From contig NZ_CP015987.1 of assembly GCF_001658005.1 (NCBI RefSeq), positions 1,046,001-1,110,000 of the forward strand: a stretch of 64,000 nt of DNA. The letters run 5' to 3'. Numbering within the stretch: the stretch's first letter is position 1; every line of letters starts with the position of its first letter. Origin of the DNA: Sphingobium sp. EP60837 (lineage in GTDB: Bacteria; Pseudomonadota; Alphaproteobacteria; Sphingomonadales; Sphingomonadaceae). Shown piece by piece: positions 8,944 through 17,387 of this stretch. The notes below the pieces were generated by a model. It was not told where the DNA came from. It made no database searches and was given only the letters and a program-made list of their open reading frames with translations. Position numbers and translations under genes: made by a program.

Positions 8944-9510
8944 ATGAAAATGACGACGGGACGAGGATGGACTTTGGCGGGCGCCTGCATGCTCGCACTC
9001 ACCGCGTGCACCACCGCGACGCCCTATCAGCCTATCGCGGAGGGCCGGTCGGTAAATGGCGGCTATTATGATGAGCAGATCGAAGCGAACCGCTTCCGCG
9101 TGACCTTTGCCGGGAACAGCATGACTTCGCGCGACACGGTCGAGCGCTACCTGCTGTACCGGGCGGCCGAACTGACGCGCTCGCGCGGCTACGACTGGTT
9201 CGTCATGGCTGACCGGGGCACGGAACGGCACAGCAGGACTTATATCGATCGGCCTTTCGGTCCGGGCGCTTATGGTTATTGGGGTCCGTCCTGGCGCTAT
9301 TATGGACGCGGCTTTGGCTGGCGCAGCTGGGATCCTTTCTGGGGCGATCCTTTCTGGGACCGCGACATCGATGTGCGCACCGTCGATCGTTACGAAGCAT
9401 CGGCGGAGATCGTCATGGGCCGTGGGCCGAAACCCGCGAACGAAGTCCGGGCTTTCCGAGCGGATGAGGTCCTGACAAATCTCGGGCCGAATATAATGCG
9501 CCCGACCTGA
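8944..9510 (+). CDS. CC0125/CC1285-type lipoprotein
   Basis: 188 aa. The ATG at 8944 follows a good AAGGAG; reading back to 8890 adds residues upstream of the signal peptide. The N-terminus is a lipoprotein signal with lipobox LTAC (Cys about residue 22), so the product should be anchored in the outer or inner membrane facing the periplasm. The body matches the small alphaproteobacterial lipoprotein family named after Caulobacter CC0125/CC1285 (YxxxAAELTxxxGYDWFxxxD). A Tyr/Trp/Gly-rich middle (about 100-140, GYWGPSWRYYGRGFGWRSWD) precedes a C-terminal strand region with VRTVDRYEASAEIVMGRG. Function unknown. Transcribed alone between a terminator and an inverted repeat. Confidence 0.75.
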   Translation: MKMTTGRGWTLAGACMLALTACTTATPYQPIAEGRSVNGGYYDEQIEANRFRVTFAGNSMTSRDTVERYLLYRAAELTRSRGYDWFVMADRGTERHSRTYIDRPFGPGAYGYWGPSWRYYGRGFGWRSWDPFWGDPFWDRDIDVRTVDRYEASAEIVMGRGPKPANEVRAFRADEVLTNLGPNIMRPT

Positions 9511-9564
9511 CGGGCTCCGCACATTGGGAAGGGCTGACGATCGATCAGCCCCACATGTAAATTT

Positions 9565-9606
9565 GAGTTTTAGCCATGGGTCTCAAGAAGGCCCATGGCT
9601 AAACTC
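9565..9606. terminator. Long inverted repeat after the lipoprotein gene
   Basis: GAGTTTTAGCCATGGG at 9565-9580 pairs with CCCATGGCTAAACTC at 9592-9606, about 15 bp with one bulged T and an 11-nt loop. It lies 55 bp downstream of the lipoprotein stop. There is no clear T-run on the plus strand, so it may be a weak terminator or transcript-stabilising hairpin. Confidence 0.5.
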
Positions 9607-9719
9607 TGTAATCGGTTGGGACCTGCGGTTGTGTGGCGGCGTCAGGGAGTGGCAAGGTGATTGTGCCGGCCCACGATGTGCAGCAATATGGGGACGGACC
9701 TAAATAAGGAGAGGCACCG

Positions 9720-10844
9720 GTGGTGATCCGGGTGGGTATAGTGGGCGCGAACCCTGACTATGGCTGGGGATCGGGCGTCCATCGCCGGGTGGTCGAGCGG
9801 CTATCGGGATTCGCTTTGCAAGGCGTCTGTACCACGCGGGAGGAAAGCGCGCGCGAGGCGGCCGAGCAGTTCGGCGCGCCGCTGTGGTTCACCGATCATG
9901 AGGCGCTGACGCAGCATCCGGATATCGACCTGGTGGCGATCTGCGTGAAAGCGCCGCATCATCATGCAATCGCCAAGGCAGCGTTGAGCGCGGGCAAGCA
10001 TGTCTATTGCGAATGGCCGCTCGCCACGACGGTCGAGGAGGCGCAGGAACTGGCGGCGCTGGCGAAGGCTAAGGGGGTCAAGGCGATGATCGGGCTGCAT
10101 CTGCGCGGGTCTCCTGTCATGCGGCAGGCGGCGCGGCTGGTGGCGGACGGTTATGTCGGCAAGTTATATGGCGTGACGCTGCATGCCCGCATCTTCGGTC
10201 CGATCATGCGCGCGATGGCGACGCGGGCGGGCGGGACGACGCTGCTATCCATCTATGGCGGGCACCTGATCGATGCGCTGGATCATCATTTCGGGCCGAT
10301 CGAGGAGATGACGATGCGGAGTGCCATCCACCTGCCGCCGGTGGATGAGAGCGGCGCGGCGGTCGAGCGCGACGCCTATGACCATTTGCTGTTCCAGGGA
10401 AATTTGCGCGGCGGCGCGCTGTTCCAGGTCGATCTGGCGGGCGTGTCGATGAGCGGCATGGGGTGCAGCTGGCGGATAGACGGGAGCGATGGCGCGCTGC
10501 TGCTGTCCACGCGGGACCCCGGCCTGCCCGCGGTGGAATCGCTGCTGTTGCAGGGCGCCAGGGGCAGTGGGCCGTTCGAGCCGATCGCCGTCGCGCCCGA
10601 GCTGGAATGCGCCGCGATACCGGACGAGCCCGATCGCTACAGCGCCTATCCCGGCAGCTTTGCGTCGCGTGAGGCGCTGTCGTCGATCGGCAACCTCTAT
10701 GCGCAATTGGCCGAAGCGATCCGCAGCGGCGGGCCGGTCGATCCCGACTTCCGCCGCGCCGCCGATATCCAGCAGCGGCTCGCCGATCTGGACGCGGCGA
10801 TTGTCCATTCTCCATCCGCTCTTACCGCCGGAGTTACAGCATGA
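9720..10844 (+). CDS. Gfo/Idh/MocA family oxidoreductase
   Basis: 374 aa with a GTG start at 9720 after AAGGAG. The N-terminal Rossmann domain begins VIRVGIVGANPDYGWG and contains DLVAICVKAPHHHAIAKAAL, and the EWPLATT segment stands where family members have the conserved EKP (here E-W-P, so the lysine is missing). The C-terminal alpha/beta domain carries a GGHLIDALDHHFG motif, usual for the sugar-binding part. Enzymes of this family oxidise or reduce sugars, inositols or related substrates with NAD(P). The stop overlaps the start of the Coq4-family gene (ATGA at 10841). Substrate unknown; loss of the conserved Lys hints at altered chemistry. Confidence 0.85.
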   Translation: MVIRVGIVGANPDYGWGSGVHRRVVERLSGFALQGVCTTREESAREAAEQFGAPLWFTDHEALTQHPDIDLVAICVKAPHHHAIAKAALSAGKHVYCEWPLATTVEEAQELAALAKAKGVKAMIGLHLRGSPVMRQAARLVADGYVGKLYGVTLHARIFGPIMRAMATRAGGTTLLSIYGGHLIDALDHHFGPIEEMTMRSAIHLPPVDESGAAVERDAYDHLLFQGNLRGGALFQVDLAGVSMSGMGCSWRIDGSDGALLLSTRDPGLPAVESLLLQGARGSGPFEPIAVAPELECAAIPDEPDRYSAYPGSFASREALSSIGNLYAQLAEAIRSGGPVDPDFRRAADIQQRLADLDAAIVHSPSALTAGVTA

Positions 10845-11743
10845 AAGCCGAAGCCGAAAGCCTCATACAAGATGTGAACAGCGACGAAGTCACCTCGGGC
10901 AGTCCGATCTTCTACCTTAATGGACGGCGCAAGGTGCGGACCGAAAGCAGTGTGCTGGTGAGTTCGTCGCCCTGGCTGAACGATGCGCGGGTGCGCGAGT
11001 GGATCGCGACCGAAAATCTGCGGAAGAACGGCCATGATTATCCGCTGCTTTATGGCCTGCCGACATTGATGCAGGCGGTCGATGAGGTGCGCGACATCGA
11101 CCAGGCCGAGCGGCTCGTTGCCGAGGAGCGGCGGCGCAATCCAGCCTTCGACCGATGGATGAGCGAAGGATTTGTGTCGAGCTATTCGAAGGAAGATCTG
11201 CGCGCCTATCCGGAAGGATCGGTGGGCCGCAAGCTGTTCGAATATATGGACGAGTTCGACCTGTCGCCCGAACTCAATTCACGCATTCTCGACAATCCGG
11301 ACTGGAAGCCTGCCAATGCGTTGGATTATTGGAACCTGCGCATGGGGCAAACCCATGATCTCTATCATATATTGGGCGAGATCGGATTTGGGTCGGTCGC
11401 CGAATATTTCATCACCGGCGTGGTGACGGGCAATGTGTTCCGGCATCTGGGAACGGAACTGGCAGGCGCGTTGATGACGACCAACACGCTGATCATGTTC
11501 CCGTGGATGACACGGACGATGCTGCATTATCCGGGCGCCTGGCCCGCGCTGTGGCGGAACCTGTCCTATGGATATGAAGTGGGCGAGCAGTCCGACATGC
11601 TGTTTGCCGCGAAGTTCGAAACGATCATGCACCTGACGCCTGCCCAAGCGCGTGAGGCGCTGGGATGGCGCGGGCATCGGGATGGCGTCGATAGCGTGGA
11701 GGCTTCGCTGATCTTTGGGAAGGGGCGAGAGATTATTCCCTGA
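10841..11743 (+). CDS. Coq4-family protein
   Basis: 300 aa. The Coq4 metal-binding signature HDxxH-x11-E is intact: His172, Asp173, His176 and Glu188 in HDLYHILGEIGFGSVAEYF. Coq4 binds zinc through this motif and is needed for ubiquinone synthesis in eukaryotes, where it has been linked to oxidative decarboxylation of a ring precursor. Bacterial members are often outside ubi operons and have no settled role. Here the start overlaps the stop of a Gfo/Idh/MocA oxidoreductase, so the two products are probably made together; a small-molecule modification pair is inferred. No signal peptide or membrane segment is obvious. The N-terminal 60 residues are outside the core domain. Confidence 0.85.
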   Translation: MKAEAESLIQDVNSDEVTSGSPIFYLNGRRKVRTESSVLVSSSPWLNDARVREWIATENLRKNGHDYPLLYGLPTLMQAVDEVRDIDQAERLVAEERRRNPAFDRWMSEGFVSSYSKEDLRAYPEGSVGRKLFEYMDEFDLSPELNSRILDNPDWKPANALDYWNLRMGQTHDLYHILGEIGFGSVAEYFITGVVTGNVFRHLGTELAGALMTTNTLIMFPWMTRTMLHYPGAWPALWRNLSYGYEVGEQSDMLFAAKFETIMHLTPAQAREALGWRGHRDGVDSVEASLIFGKGREIIP

Positions 11744-11990
11744 TAGGCGGTCGTTCGACGGTGGTTGTGGGTGGCTGAAGCATTTTCTTGCCACCGAGGA
11801 ATCGGCGTCGGTCGTAGTCCGCTTGGCGATGGTCGTCGGGAGATGCTTCGTGATCTATCCTAGATGGCGAGCTGCTGTTCGATAAGAGTGAGCTGAGTCA
11901 TTTCGTTGAGCCATAGCAGCGCTGTTACCCGCATATGATAGTGGCGAGAATCCGGCGACGGAACGGCGCGCGCGATCGCTTCGTTGATTC
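11733..11990 (-). pseudogene. Possible gene remnant (two frames, minus strand)
   Basis: The 276-bp gap between the Coq4 and cinA-like genes holds two adjoining minus-strand stretches that read like protein. One ends at 11860 with HMRVTALLWLNEMTQLTLIEQ and a stop. The other, in a different frame, covers about 11733-11865 (ADYDRRRFLGGKKMLQPP, ending just inside the Coq4 gene). Neither has a credible start codon or ribosome site. This would fit a frameshifted relic, but the stretches are short and I recognise no family. The rest of the gap shows nothing else. Confidence 0.22.
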
Positions 11991-12019
11991 CGTTGTTCGG
12001 TCGAGATGATGAGGATGCG

Positions 12020-12562
12020 ATGAAGAGCGATGGCGAGGGTGGTGGTGGGCCTGCGGAAACGCTTTCCCCTGCGTTGCCCACGAGCACTGAAGAGGCCGCC
12101 GAAGCACTGCTGAAACTATGCTGCGACGCTGATCTGAAACTGGCGACGGCGGAAAGCTGCACTGGCGGCCTGCTGGCTTCGCTGCTGACGGATGTGGAGG
12201 GGGCGAGCCATGCGTTCGAGCGGGGGTTTGTGGTTTATAGCGAGGATGCGAAATGCGATCTGCTGGGGATCGCGCGTGAGAAGATCGATGGATGCGGTGC
12301 GGTGAGCCGGGACGTGGCGATCGCGATGGCGGAAGGCGCGATCGCCAACTCCGAAGCGGATATCGCTCTTGCAGTGACGGGCTATGCCGGGTCCGCGCCG
12401 CCGGGGGACAAGCCGGGCCTGGTTCATTTCGGCTGCGCCCGGCGGGGTGGGGCGACCCGGCACCGGGAGGAGCATTTCGGCGATATTGGACGCGGGCCGA
12501 TCCGGTTGGAAGCAATAGCCGTGGCGCTGGACATGATGCGGGAGGCGGTGGATGCGGGTTGA
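12020..12562 (+). CDS. CinA C-terminal domain amidohydrolase (PncC-like)
   Basis: 180 aa from the ATG at 12020 (GATGAGG upstream; reading back to 11984 adds 12 residues). A single CinA C-terminal domain: LATAESCTGGLLASLLTDVEGAS holds the catalytic Ser in ESCTGG, followed by FVVYSEDAKCDLLGI and ALAVTGYAGSAPPGDKPGLVHFG, all hallmarks of nicotinamide-nucleotide deamidase. That enzyme converts NMN to nicotinate mononucleotide for NAD salvage. The usual YSN of the family is YSE here. It overlaps the start of the NAD synthetase gene by 11 bp, so two NAD-cycle enzymes are coupled, which supports the function. Confidence 0.85.
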   Translation: MKSDGEGGGGPAETLSPALPTSTEEAAEALLKLCCDADLKLATAESCTGGLLASLLTDVEGASHAFERGFVVYSEDAKCDLLGIAREKIDGCGAVSRDVAIAMAEGAIANSEADIALAVTGYAGSAPPGDKPGLVHFGCARRGGATRHREEHFGDIGRGPIRLEAIAVALDMMREAVDAG

Positions 12563-14612
12563 ACGCTTTGAATCCATTGAGACGCATGGTCTGGTGCGGC
12601 TGGCGGCGGCGACGCCCGAGGCGAGCGTTGCCGATGTGGGCGCGAATGCAGAGGCGATCCTGCGGCTGGCGCGGGAGGCGGCGGCGAAGGGAGCGGACAT
12701 CGTCCTTTTCCCGGAACTTTGCCTTTCGTCCTACGCCATCGATGATCTGCACCTGCAGGATGCGCTGCTGGATCGGGTCGAGGCGGAGATCGGGCGGCTG
12801 ATCGAAGCCAGCGCGGACTTGCCAGTGCTGCTGGTGGGCGCCCCGGTGCGGCGGAGCGGGCGGCTTTATAATGCGGCGCTGGTGATCGAGGGCGGCAGGC
12901 TGCTGGGCGTGGTGCCCAAAAGCTACCTGCCCAATTATCGCGAATATTATGAGAAGCGCTGGTTTGCTCCTGGTGCGGGACTTACGGGCCTCGACATCGA
13001 ACTGGCGGGGCATCATGCGCCGTTCGGACCGGACCTCATCTTTGCCGCGGGAAACCGGGCGGATTTCAGCTTTCATGTGGAGATTTGCGAGGATTATTGG
13101 GCTGCGCTGCCGCCATCAACCTTTGGTGCGCTGGCCGGAGCGCTGATCCTGTGCAACCTGTCGGCGTCGAACATCATCGTGGGCAAGGCGCGGGACCGGG
13201 ATTTGCTGTCGGCCGCGCAGTCAATCCGCTGCATCGCCGCCTATGCTTATTCGGCGGCGGGCTATGGCGAAAGCACGACCGACATGGCCTGGGACGGGCA
13301 GGCCATGGTGCATGAGATGGGCGACCTGCTGGCGCAATCTGCTCGCTTTGGCGACGCGCCGGAGATCATCTATGCCGATATCGATGCCCAGCGGCTGCGG
13401 CTGGAGCGGATGCGCAACGGCACCTTCAACGATACGGCCGAGGCGATGGGCCATCCCGAGCAGCGCTTTCGCCGGGTGACGTTCGATGCGATGGGGGCGG
13501 GTGAGCGGGGGAGGCTGTATCGGCCGGTGCGGCGTTTCCCCTTCGTGCCCGCCGACCCTTTGCAGTTGGACGCGGATTGCTATGAGGCGTTCAATATCCA
13601 GGTGGAGGGGCTCGTCACCCGCTTCCGCGCCACATCGGGCAAGCATTTCGTCATCGGCGTGTCGGGCGGGCTGGATTCCACTCACGCGCTGATTGTCGCG
13701 GCCAAGGCTTGCGACCGGCTGGGCCTGCCGCGATCGGCGATCCTTGGTTATACCATGCCGGGATTTGCTACGGGCGAGCATACCAAGGCCAATGCCTGGC
13801 GGCTGATGAAGGCGCTGGGCGTGACCGGTGAGGAAATCGACATTCGCCCTGCCGCACGCCAGATGCTGGCGGACATGCACCATCCCTTTGCGAAGGGCGA
13901 GGCGCTCTATGACGTCACTTTCGAAAATGTGCAGGCGGGGTTGCGGACCGATTATCTGTTCAGGCTCGCGAACCGGCATGGTGGCTTTGTCGTCGGCACC
14001 GGAGACCTATCGGAACTGGCGCTTGGCTGGTGCACCTATGGCGTGGGCGACCATATGAGCCATTATGCGGTGAACAGCGGCGTGCCCAAGACGCTGATCC
14101 AATATCTCATCCGCTGGTGCATTGCGACGAACCAGTTCGATGCGGAAACGGACAGCATATTGCAGGCGATCGTGGACCAGGAGATTTCGCCCGAACTGGT
14201 GCCCGCCGATGCGTCGGGCGCGATGCAGAGCACGGAGAGCCGAGTCGGACCCTATGCGCTGAACGACTTTTTCCTGCATCATATCGTGCGGTGGGGACAG
14301 CCGCCGTCAAAGGTGGCGTTCCTGGCATGGCACGCCTGGCGAGACGTCGATGCGGGCGCATGGCCGCCGGGATATCCGGATGATGCAAAGCAGTCCTACG
14401 ACCTGCCGACCATCCGCCACTGGCTGGACAATTTCCTTTATCGCTTCTTCACGATCAGCCAGTTCAAGCGATCCGCCTTGCCCAATGGCCCGAAGGTTTC
14501 GGCAGGTGGAGCATTGTCGCCAAGGGGAGATTGGCGCGCCCCATCGGACGGTAGGGCTACGCTGTGGCTGGACGAACTGGCGGAAAAGATGGGGCGGGCC
14601 GCCGAGAATTGA
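12552..14612 (+). CDS. nadE: Glutamine-dependent NAD(+) synthetase
   Basis: 686 aa, the long two-domain form (about 680 aa in Mycobacterium tuberculosis). The N-terminal nitrilase-like glutaminase (1-300) has the triad Glu55 (FPELCLSS), Lys123 (VPKSYLPNY) and Cys179 (HVEICEDYW). The C-terminal synthetase carries the pyrophosphatase P-loop SGGLDS at 371-376 and the GTGDLSELALGWCTYGVGDHMSHYAVN region. It makes NAD from nicotinate adenine dinucleotide with ammonia from glutamine, in the cytosol. It overlaps the upstream CinA-like deamidase gene by 11 bp. No clear terminator follows; the next element is a c-di-GMP riboswitch starting about 130 bp downstream. Confidence 0.95.
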   Translation: MRVERFESIETHGLVRLAAATPEASVADVGANAEAILRLAREAAAKGADIVLFPELCLSSYAIDDLHLQDALLDRVEAEIGRLIEASADLPVLLVGAPVRRSGRLYNAALVIEGGRLLGVVPKSYLPNYREYYEKRWFAPGAGLTGLDIELAGHHAPFGPDLIFAAGNRADFSFHVEICEDYWAALPPSTFGALAGALILCNLSASNIIVGKARDRDLLSAAQSIRCIAAYAYSAAGYGESTTDMAWDGQAMVHEMGDLLAQSARFGDAPEIIYADIDAQRLRLERMRNGTFNDTAEAMGHPEQRFRRVTFDAMGAGERGRLYRPVRRFPFVPADPLQLDADCYEAFNIQVEGLVTRFRATSGKHFVIGVSGGLDSTHALIVAAKACDRLGLPRSAILGYTMPGFATGEHTKANAWRLMKALGVTGEEIDIRPAARQMLADMHHPFAKGEALYDVTFENVQAGLRTDYLFRLANRHGGFVVGTGDLSELALGWCTYGVGDHMSHYAVNSGVPKTLIQYLIRWCIATNQFDAETDSILQAIVDQEISPELVPADASGAMQSTESRVGPYALNDFFLHHIVRWGQPPSKVAFLAWHAWRDVDAGAWPPGYPDDAKQSYDLPTIRHWLDNFLYRFFTISQFKRSALPNGPKVSAGGALSPRGDWRAPSDGRATLWLDELAEKMGRAAEN

Positions 14613-14739
14613 GCGGGTGCAAATGGATCGGCGGCATAGCTGGCAAATTTCCGTGATTATCGCCTGCAAATGTTTGACGAACCGGGACAATTCAGTTAAA
14701 CAAATCCTAAGGCAGAGAAGCGCGCCGCAGCGAGCGATC

Positions 14740-14825
14740 TGACCGAAAGGGCAAACTGTCGGTGACGGCAGGACGCAAAGCTTCCGGTCTCTTTCAGGAG
14801 ACAGCGGGGTTACCGAAGCAGGAAT
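14740..14825 (+). promoter_or_regulatory. Cyclic di-GMP-I (GEMM) riboswitch
   Basis: All strongly conserved blocks of the GEMM-I aptamer are present in order: AGGGCAAAC (14749-14757), a small hairpin (CUGUC pairing with GGCAG around a GGUGA loop), GGACGCAAAGC, UCCGG, a second hairpin (GUCUC/GAGAC around UUUCAG), then AGCGGGGUUACCGA (14801-14814). These match the Vibrio cholerae Vc2 aptamer nearly base for base in the binding core. It binds the second messenger c-di-GMP and controls the downstream transcript. No ordinary gene follows on the same strand until frmA at 16267, beyond an opposing LysR gene, so its target is unclear. Confidence 0.9.
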
Positions 14826-15042
14826 GTGATGCGATGAAAGCGCTTAGCCTCTTTTCTTCAGATATGGATGCAGGGCCACCTGGCCACGCAAGCGGCAGTC
14901 AGGCGTGAAGCCGTTGCCATGACTTTTGCCGCATGGCGGAGCGGGTCAGGTTGCGCCCTTCGCCGTGCCCGGACAAGTTGTCAGTCTCGGGCCTCCTCGC
15001 TGGCCCGTCAGTCTTAGCTCCCTCGGGTCGCACTATGGGAGA

Positions 15043-15092
15043 GAAGCACAGCGTCCCAAAGACCCATCTCCCCACCCGGGGCGCTGTGCTTC
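15043..15092. repeat. Perfect 11-bp inverted repeat
   Basis: GAAGCACAGCG at 15043-15053 and CGCTGTGCTTC at 15082-15092 pair perfectly around a 28-nt, C-rich loop. No T-run follows, so it is not a classic intrinsic terminator. It may form the end of a transcript begun at the riboswitch, or be an operator. Confidence 0.5.
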
Positions 15093-15250
15093 ATTCATTC
15101 AGTTGGAGGTGGGCTTTCCGGATGAGGTCGTCCGGGATTAAGACGATCCTTTTAGCCTCGAATAATCCATTCGGCTGTCTGAAACGAATGTTGCGGGAGG
15201 CTTTGACAAGCCCGGACTTGGGATCTCCGTCTATAATTGCGACGCTATCA

Positions 15251-16159
15251 CTATTCAATCGGCGGCCTATTTTGACCGCGGGAACTCATTGCCGCGAAAA
15301 GTTCATGTTCCAGGCACTCTACCGCCGCACGCACCTTGGGAAGCAGATGCCTTCGTTGCGGATAGACCGCCCATATGGGTTCGTCCGGCGCGCGGAAATC
15401 CTCCAGGATCAGCTTCACCATGCCATGTTGAAGATAAGGCAGAATATAGAAATCGGGCAGCTGACAAATGCCCAATCCTGATATGCAGGCGTCGATGACC
15501 GCCTGCCCGCTGTTGCAGCGAAATCGTCCCTTGGGGCGGTGCAGCATTTCGCGGCCGTCATCGGCGAACTGCCATAGCGGGCTGGTGCCGATGATGCATT
15601 CATGCGCCGCGAGGTCATCGACGCTGGCGGGTTCGCCCGCCCGTGCGAGATAGCTGGGCGCGGCGCAGGCGTAGAGGGTGCGGGACGCGACGCGGGTAGC
15701 GATGAGGCGCGCGTCCGATGGCTTTCCTGTCCGAATGGCTAAGTCATAGCCTTCGGATACCAGATCGACCAAGCGGTTGGTAAGATCGACCGTCAAGTTG
15801 AGCCCGGGGTGGCGCATGGCGAAACGGCGAAGGATGGGCGCAACGAAGCGTTCACCCATGGCGGTCGAGCAGGTAACCTTCAGCTCTCCATGCGGTTCGC
15901 CTTGTTCCCCGATCATCGCCATGGCTTCATCGCGTTCTTGCGCGATCTGCTCGCAACGCTCCAGAAAGATGCGTCCGGTGTCGGTCAGCCGGACGATCCG
16001 CGTGGTGCGATGAAAGAGCTGCGCCTGAACGCGCCGCTCCAGTGCCATGATCGATCGGCTGACATGGGTGGAGGACATGCCGATTATCTTGGCTGCGCGG
16101 GTAAAGGAGCCGGTTGAAGCGACCGCGATGAACTCGTCAATCCCGTCCCAGGAAGACAT
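15251..16159 (-). CDS. LysR family transcriptional regulator
   Basis: 302 aa. The N-terminal winged helix-turn-helix (about 1-60, FIAVASTGSFTRAAKIIGMSSTHVSRSIMALE) is followed by a linker helix and a LysR substrate-binding domain (about 90-290) starting with GELKVTCSTAMGERFVAPIL. The sequence resembles the CrgA/AaeR/DmlR-type branch of LysR regulators. It is divergent from frmA with a 107-bp gap, the usual layout for a LysR protein controlling its neighbour and itself, so regulation of the formaldehyde genes is inferred. The inducer is unknown. Confidence 0.88.
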   Translation of the reverse strand: MSSWDGIDEFIAVASTGSFTRAAKIIGMSSTHVSRSIMALERRVQAQLFHRTTRIVRLTDTGRIFLERCEQIAQERDEAMAMIGEQGEPHGELKVTCSTAMGERFVAPILRRFAMRHPGLNLTVDLTNRLVDLVSEGYDLAIRTGKPSDARLIATRVASRTLYACAAPSYLARAGEPASVDDLAAHECIIGTSPLWQFADDGREMLHRPKGRFRCNSGQAVIDACISGLGICQLPDFYILPYLQHGMVKLILEDFRAPDEPIWAVYPQRRHLLPKVRAAVECLEHELFAAMSSRGQNRPPIE

Positions 16160-16266
16160 GATTAAACCTCATATGGGATAGTCTATGTACCACAAACCAT
16201 ATTATCGCGTAATTGATGGAGTGCTATAGCGGTTTGCATCATCTCGATGAGGATAAGGATAGCTGC

Positions 16267-17379
16267 ATGAAGACCCGCGCCGCCGTCGCTTTCGAAGCGA
16301 AGAAGCCCCTGGAAATCGTCGAAGTCGATCTGGAAGGGCCGAAGGTTGGCGAGGTGCTGATCGAGATCATGGCGACGGGGATTTGCCATACCGACGCCTA
16401 CACGTTGGACGGGTTCGACAGCGAAGGAATCTTTCCCTCGATCCTGGGCCATGAGGGCGCGGGGGTGGTGCGTGAGGTTGGGCCGGGGGTGACATCGGTC
16501 AAGCCGGGCGACCATGTGATCCCGCTCTACACGCCCGAATGCCGCCAGTGCAAAAGCTGCCTGTCGGGGAAGACCAATCTGTGCACGGCGATCCGCGCGA
16601 CGCAGGGGCAGGGCCTGATGCCGGATGGCACCAGCCGGTTCAGCTACAAGGGGCAGATGATCTTCCACTATATGGGATGTTCGACCTTCTCCAACTTCAC
16701 GGTATTGCCCGAGATCGCGGTGGCGAAGATCCGGGAAGACGCGCCCTTTGACAAAAGCTGCTATGTCGGATGCGGTGTGACGACCGGCGTGGGAGCGGTG
16801 ATCAACACGGCGAAGGTGACGCCGGGCAGCAATGTCATCGTGTTCGGACTGGGCGGGATCGGCCTCAACGTCCTGCAGGCCGCGCGCATGGTCGGGGCGG
16901 ACCGGATTGTCGGCGTCGATCTCAATGAAGGCAAGGCGGAGTGGGGCAAGCGGTTCGGCATGACTCATTTCTATAATCCGGCGGGCAAGAGCACGGCCGA
17001 AGTGGTGGCCGATCTGGTCGCGCTGACCGATGGCGGGGCCGATTATACCTTTGACTGCACCGGCAACACCGAAGTCATGCGCCAGGCGCTGGAAGCCTGC
17101 CATCGCGGGTGGGGCGTTTCGACGGTGATCGGCGTCGCGGAAGCGGGCAAGGAAATTTCGACCCGGCCGTTCCAGCTGGTCACCGGCCGGGTGTGGAAGG
17201 GCAGCGCCTTTGGCGGCGCGAAGGGGCGTACCGATGTGCCGAAGATCGTCGATTGGTATATGAACGGGAAGATAGAGATCGATCCGATGATCACCCATGT
17301 GCTGACGTTGGAGGAGATCAACAAGGGGTTCGACCTGATGCATGCGGGGGAAAGCATCCGCAGCGTCGTGGTCTTTTGA
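16267..17379 (+). CDS. frmA: S-(hydroxymethyl)glutathione dehydrogenase (class III ADH)
   Basis: 370 aa from the ATG at 16267; reading back to 16213 adds 18 residues not found in the family. Oxidises S-hydroxymethylglutathione, formed from formaldehyde and glutathione, to S-formylglutathione with NAD; it also acts on S-nitrosoglutathione. Catalytic zinc ligands are Cys40 ([12 protein letters not shown]), His62 (GHEGAGVV) and Cys169 (YVGCGVTTG). The structural zinc site is Cys92, Cys95, Cys98 and Cys106. The NAD motif GLGGIGLNV follows. Length and motifs match the family closely. It is co-directional with fghA, 8 bp downstream, and divergent from a LysR regulator. Confidence 0.95.
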   Translation: MKTRAAVAFEAKKPLEIVEVDLEGPKVGEVLIEIMATGICHTDAYTLDGFDSEGIFPSILGHEGAGVVREVGPGVTSVKPGDHVIPLYTPECRQCKSCLSGKTNLCTAIRATQGQGLMPDGTSRFSYKGQMIFHYMGCSTFSNFTVLPEIAVAKIREDAPFDKSCYVGCGVTTGVGAVINTAKVTPGSNVIVFGLGGIGLNVLQAARMVGADRIVGVDLNEGKAEWGKRFGMTHFYNPAGKSTAEVVADLVALTDGGADYTFDCTGNTEVMRQALEACHRGWGVSTVIGVAEAGKEISTRPFQLVTGRVWKGSAFGGAKGRTDVPKIVDWYMNGKIEIDPMITHVLTLEEINKGFDLMHAGESIRSVVVF

Positions 17380-17387
17380 GGCGCGGC

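Larger units (their letters stand above)
14613..15250 (+). other. 638-bp region without a recognised protein gene
   Basis: It holds the c-di-GMP-I riboswitch (14740-14825), a 24-codon ORF starting at ATG 14834 with a poor ribosome site (AGGA lies about 14 nt upstream), and a perfect 11-bp inverted repeat at 15043-15092. Longer open frames here (for example 14926-15141 and 14933-15481) have no domain character. The LysR gene that follows is on the other strand. The region may be a regulated non-coding transcript or the relic of a lost target gene. Confidence 0.6.

Noticed and set aside
14933..15481. 182-codon open frame downstream of the riboswitch
   Set aside because: Runs into the LysR gene on the other strand, has no ribosome site and no domain; it is not a convincing riboswitch target.
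16183..17343. 386-codon minus-strand open frame opposite frmA
   Set aside because: His/Arg-rich shadow with no family character; frmA has all its zinc ligands on the plus strand.
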